Origin: Phycomyces nitens
Lineage: Eukaryota > Mucoromycota > Mucoromycetes > Mucorales > Phycomycetaceae
Direction: 5' to 3'
Assembly: GCA_022702545.1 (NCBI GenBank)
Contig: JAHRBC010000007.1
Location: 496,001 to 560,000 of the forward strand
DNA: 64,000 bases
Shown: piece by piece, positions 61,217-64,000 of the stretch
Position numbering within the stretch: position 1 is the first letter of the stretch
Layout: every line of letters begins with the position of its first letter
The notes under the pieces: generated by a model
Database searches by the model: none
What the model was told of the DNA's origin: nothing
Seen by the model: only the letters and a program-made list of their open reading frames with translations
Translations under genes and position numbers: made by a program

Positions 61217-62565
61217 TTACCAGGCCAATGTAGCCAGTACAGGGCGATGGTCACTAATGTAAAGGTTGTCGTCGTACTGGTTGGAGAGGACGGCAAAGGT
61301 CTTGACTCTAATCTTGGCAGCGTTTTTCAAGATCATAATATAATCCAATCTCAATGGAGCATTCTCTGCATCGACACCCACACCAAAACTCGTAAAGGTT
61401 TCTGCGAATCCAAAAGGACCACTCAAAGAGCCAACTGCCTTTTCGTCTGTCAGACGTGTGACCAGCTCATATCGTGTGTCAAGAAAGACGGGTTCCTGAT
61501 CCTGATCCTGGTCCTGATTCTGTTCGGTAAGATGTTTAAGCATGCCTCGTCGGAAGACATGATGAGTGGGCAGGGTGATGTTATTCTCGGTTGTCCGGAC
61601 AGGGCGGCCGGTTCGACGGCTAAACGCACTAGCAAGCTTCTGGTTGAGGTCTTGGAGATGGTTCAAGGTAGAGTTCTGATCCTTGTGGCCCTCATAATGG
61701 GCACCTGTGAGGGTTAAATAGGCTGGATCATCTTCGGGAGAGTTAAAGTCTCCAAGAAGGACGACAACCTGTTGAAAGTCCTTTGTGTGCTTGAGCAAAA
61801 ACTCGGCGGCACCCCTGCGAGCCTCGATTCCCTTGTGGTCAAAGTGGGCATTGAGAAGGGTGAACTGGCTACCGTCATTTCTCTTGAATCTATTCTCTTT
61901 TTGTAAAAAGGTATTGCAAACACAAACAAAAAACAAACAATATATATATATATATACTTACTCGACTTGGGTTACAATACGGGGGTGAGATGCGTCCCAT
62001 CCTTTGCTACCAGGAACAGTGGGGGTCTATCTTAAAGAAGTCAATGGTGTTTTAACCCCCCAAATATTACAATACCTCTGACAACCAGTGCAAAGCCCAG
62101 CTCTCTACTGTCACACTCTCCCTAAGGCACAAATCGAATGAGCTTCTCTAACAATCGTCCGGTGGTTCGGGTATACCTCTTGTAAAATACAGCGCAATAT
62201 TCACCTTGCTCCTTTCCATCGTTTCTACCTGCACCAACCCATTCGTACTCGTCATTGAGTAATGAGTCTAGGTCTGTGACTTGATGAAGTACAGGTTCCT
62301 AATGAGCTGTCAGTTGGCTTTCATAAATGATTATTACTGCTGCTGTTCTATTGACCAGGCTTACCTGGATGCCAACGATATCAGGGGAATAGAGAAGGAT
62401 GGTGTCGGCAATCTTCCATTTGCGAATAGACCAGGGTTGTTCATGATCCAAGCCAGTCTTTGGGTCTATCTCGGGTGGGGCGGCAAAGGCCTGAAGGGTG
62501 GAGTCCTTGCCATGGTCATGGCGGACGTTAAAGGTCATGAATCTGAGGGACTTTTCGGTGGCCAT
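61217..62565 (-). CDS. Endonuclease/exonuclease/phosphatase-fold enzyme
   Basis: Mg-dependent phosphoesterase fold (DNase I / inositol-phosphatase superfamily). Exon 1 begins MATEKSLRFMTFNVRHDHGK, with the metal/phosphate Asn of FMTFNVR, and ends SPDIVGIQ. The catalytic Glu follows directly after the splice (EPVLHQVTDL). Next come GAGRNDGKEQGEYCAIFYKR, a 45-bp exon ESVTVESWALHWLSE, then TPTVPGSKGWDASHPRIVTQ. The large last exon contains FTLLNAHFDHKGIEARRGAA, VVLLGDFNSPEDDPAYLTL and the terminal SDHRPVLATLAW. Asn, Glu, His, Asp-x-Asn and Ser-Asp-His are therefore all present. No signal peptide is seen, so it is probably intracellular, and the substrate is unknown. A (Asp-Gln)n stretch interrupts it near 61495-61520. 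Five exons. Confidence 0.88.
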
Positions 62566-62960
62566 GAATGTGTATATAATTCTATTAAAGAGGAGAAGAA
62601 GAAGAAGAAGAAGAAGAAGAAAAGACGACTTGTAAAATGAGTATATATAATATATATTATATATATTAAAAAGGCTATTTGGAATAAGATGACGACTGCT
62701 CCAAAATTTAGTCAGTGTGCATTGATTCATTCACTCCGACCCCTTACTTTTTGTTTACTTTTTGGTTTGTTTATTAAAGTGTATTTAAGAAAGAAAAGAT
62801 GTGAATGAATTTCTATATAGTATAGATTGGCTATAAACACAAATTGAATAAAGACAACAACAACAGGAAGAAGAAGTTCAAGGGACTGGCTATGGCTGTA
62901 GGTAGGATGAGGTTGTGAAGATGGTAGGTAATAGTGTGGTGTATGCGTGTATAAGATTGT
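62566..62960. other. Spacer with (AAG)n tract
   Basis: Promoter and 5' UTR of the phosphoesterase gene. It includes a (GAA)n/(TTC)n trinucleotide run at about 62590-62622 and a TA-rich palindromic block at 62641-62667. The 3' flank of the next minus-strand gene is at the right. No coding region is supported. Confidence 0.5.
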
Positions 62961-63379
62961 TTACTGGGTGGTCTGGGTGGGTGTCTCGAGGACCTTCTTG
63001 GTCTCTTCGACTTCCTTGTCCTTGTTTCCATAGAGAATGTCGTATCTCTTACGTGTTGACTCGTCCAACATAGCAGCGCGTCCTCTGCGTTCAAAGTTTA
63101 CCATATAACGATCAGACTTGTAAGCACCACCACCGAGCGAAAAGCACATAACGATGTAGAACTAATGGAATGTGTGAATGGCATATTCTCTCTTTATTAT
63201 AAAAACACAACAAAACATACCTTGTTAACGGTCTGTGTCTTGCGGTACCAAGGGAAGAATGAGTAGGCGAGACCAGAGACAAACAGACCAACACCAGCCC
63301 ACTGGGCCATACCAATAAACCAACCCTTCATGGCGTAGTTGCTGGCATTATCTTGTTCGGTTGCTGTGACGATTCTCAT
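62961..63379 (-). CDS. Small two-helix membrane protein, unrecognised
   Basis: Two exons give about 120 residues: MRIVTATEQDNASNYAMKGW..., with helix 1 MAQWAGVGLFVSGLAYSFF and the basic-aromatic motif PWYRKTQTVNK. After a short intron (~63226-63162), helix 2 is FYIVMCFSLGGGAYKSDRYM. A charged tail follows (ERRGRAAMLDESTRKRYDIL) ending ETPTQTTQ. Two helices with a WYRK loop and a basic tail are reminiscent of small mitochondrial inner-membrane proteins such as accessory respiratory-complex subunits, but I cannot name a family. Both strong splice signals and the conserved-looking composition argue that it is real. Confidence 0.65.
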
Positions 63380-64000
63380 GTTGGAAAAATAAAGTAAAAG
63401 AGGTTGTTGGAATTCAAAAATTGAAATATAAAATCCTCAGCTTATATATATCATTAAATAGAAAAAAAAACATGTCGGAAGAATAATTAACCATTTCAAC
63501 CAGTTTCTTATTTAAAATTGTATATACTTCTCCGCCATGATCCGTATGGGTGTCATTCAAAACGTTTGGTTTGAACTTGTGAGTAAATCAAAACCATTCA
63601 AATAGTAGAAAATATATACAAGTATTTTTTATTTCCATATATGAATATTATAAAGTCTGTGTATAATTCCATGATTTCTTATATTGCTGGGAATATCCAT
63701 TAATCAGCCAATAATCAGGCTAGGTTTGTAACTCTAGGTGATCGTATGATTTAAATATTTAAGAATACTCTAAGCACCAACATTCATTTGACATGCAGAA
63801 TACAGCCAATCTGGTCCCAGAGAGAGAGAGAGGTTTGGGGACGCACAATGGAAATCATGGGTAGTAAAATCATACCAATATATTAATAATGATTATGATA
63901 ATTTGTTTGTAATATTGGCGTCATCGAATCAATGGCCTTTGGAGTACTCAAATCGGGGCAGAAACATTTGTAAGATGCCGCTTCCGATGCCTCTGGGCAT
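63380..64000. other. Right edge of window, no gene confirmed
   Basis: The left part is the promoter of the small membrane protein gene. A context-favourable ATG at 63538 followed by a GTGAGT donor-like site could be the first exon of a rightward gene, but no second exon can be recognised. The last 200 bp contain a GA run at 63820-63832 and no readable domain. Confidence 0.4.

Noticed and set aside
63538..63579. Possible first exon of a rightward gene at the window edge
   Set aside because: ATG and a GTGAGT donor are present, but no downstream coding exon can be identified before 64000.
1..64000. tRNA genes, rRNA, CRISPR arrays, bacterial-type operons
   Set aside because: Looked for B-box/T-loop strings, conserved rRNA segments and regularly spaced repeats by eye and found none; the gene structure is eukaryotic throughout.

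Overview
The window is nuclear DNA from a filamentous, early-diverging fungus, most likely Mucoromycota and probably Mucorales. That placement is inference. It rests on AT-rich spacers full of (TA)n and poly-A/T tracts, on genes cut by many introns of about 45-100 bp that splice cleanly into conserved proteins, and on gene content. A nuclear complex I subunit, a methylcrotonoyl-CoA carboxylase subunit and an acetoacetyl-CoA synthetase argue against Saccharomyces-like yeasts. No tRNA, rRNA or CRISPR array was recognised.

Layout. Positions 1-16 kb hold compact housekeeping genes: a CDP-alcohol phosphotransferase (phospholipid synthesis), a DEP-DH-PH Rho guanine-nucleotide exchange factor, ADE8 (purine synthesis), an NHP10-like HMG-box protein, the Hsp90 co-chaperone SBA1/p23, ribosomal protein eS1 and acetoacetyl-CoA synthetase. 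Positions 16-25.5 kb are an accessory island. It holds two decayed, tail-to-tail LINE-type retrotransposon fragments, an intact but unrecognised 502-529 codon ORF with an F-box-like start, and a Tc1/mariner element. That element has both inverted termini and TA target duplications, but its transposase is broken.

Positions 25.6-46 kb hold a Thr/Pro-rich single-pass membrane protein, NDUFS7 (complex I), EDC3 (mRNA decapping), VPS18 (HOPS/CORVET), a bHLH factor, a SWIRM protein, a CreC/WDR20 WD40 protein, a fused alpha/beta-hydrolase plus tyrosine-phosphatase protein and an F-box/LRR protein. Positions 46.9-56.3 kb form a proteasome neighbourhood: beta6 (PRE7) and beta5 (PRE2) are divergent from one 249-bp promoter, and the proteasome adaptor ECM29 is convergent with PRE2. 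Positions 56.5-63.4 kb hold a multipass membrane protein, the carboxyltransferase subunit of methylcrotonoyl-CoA carboxylase, an endonuclease/exonuclease/phosphatase-fold enzyme and a small two-helix membrane protein.

The most interesting points are the hydrolase-phosphatase fusion, the PRE7-PRE2-ECM29 cluster with a CRE palindrome in its shared promoter, the fully delimited Tc1 element next to the orphan ORF, a LINE relic in which a Gag-like segment is joined directly to the RT palm, and apparent GC-AG introns. All exon boundaries were inferred by eye from splice signals and reading frame. Terminal coordinates are start and stop codons, not transcript ends.
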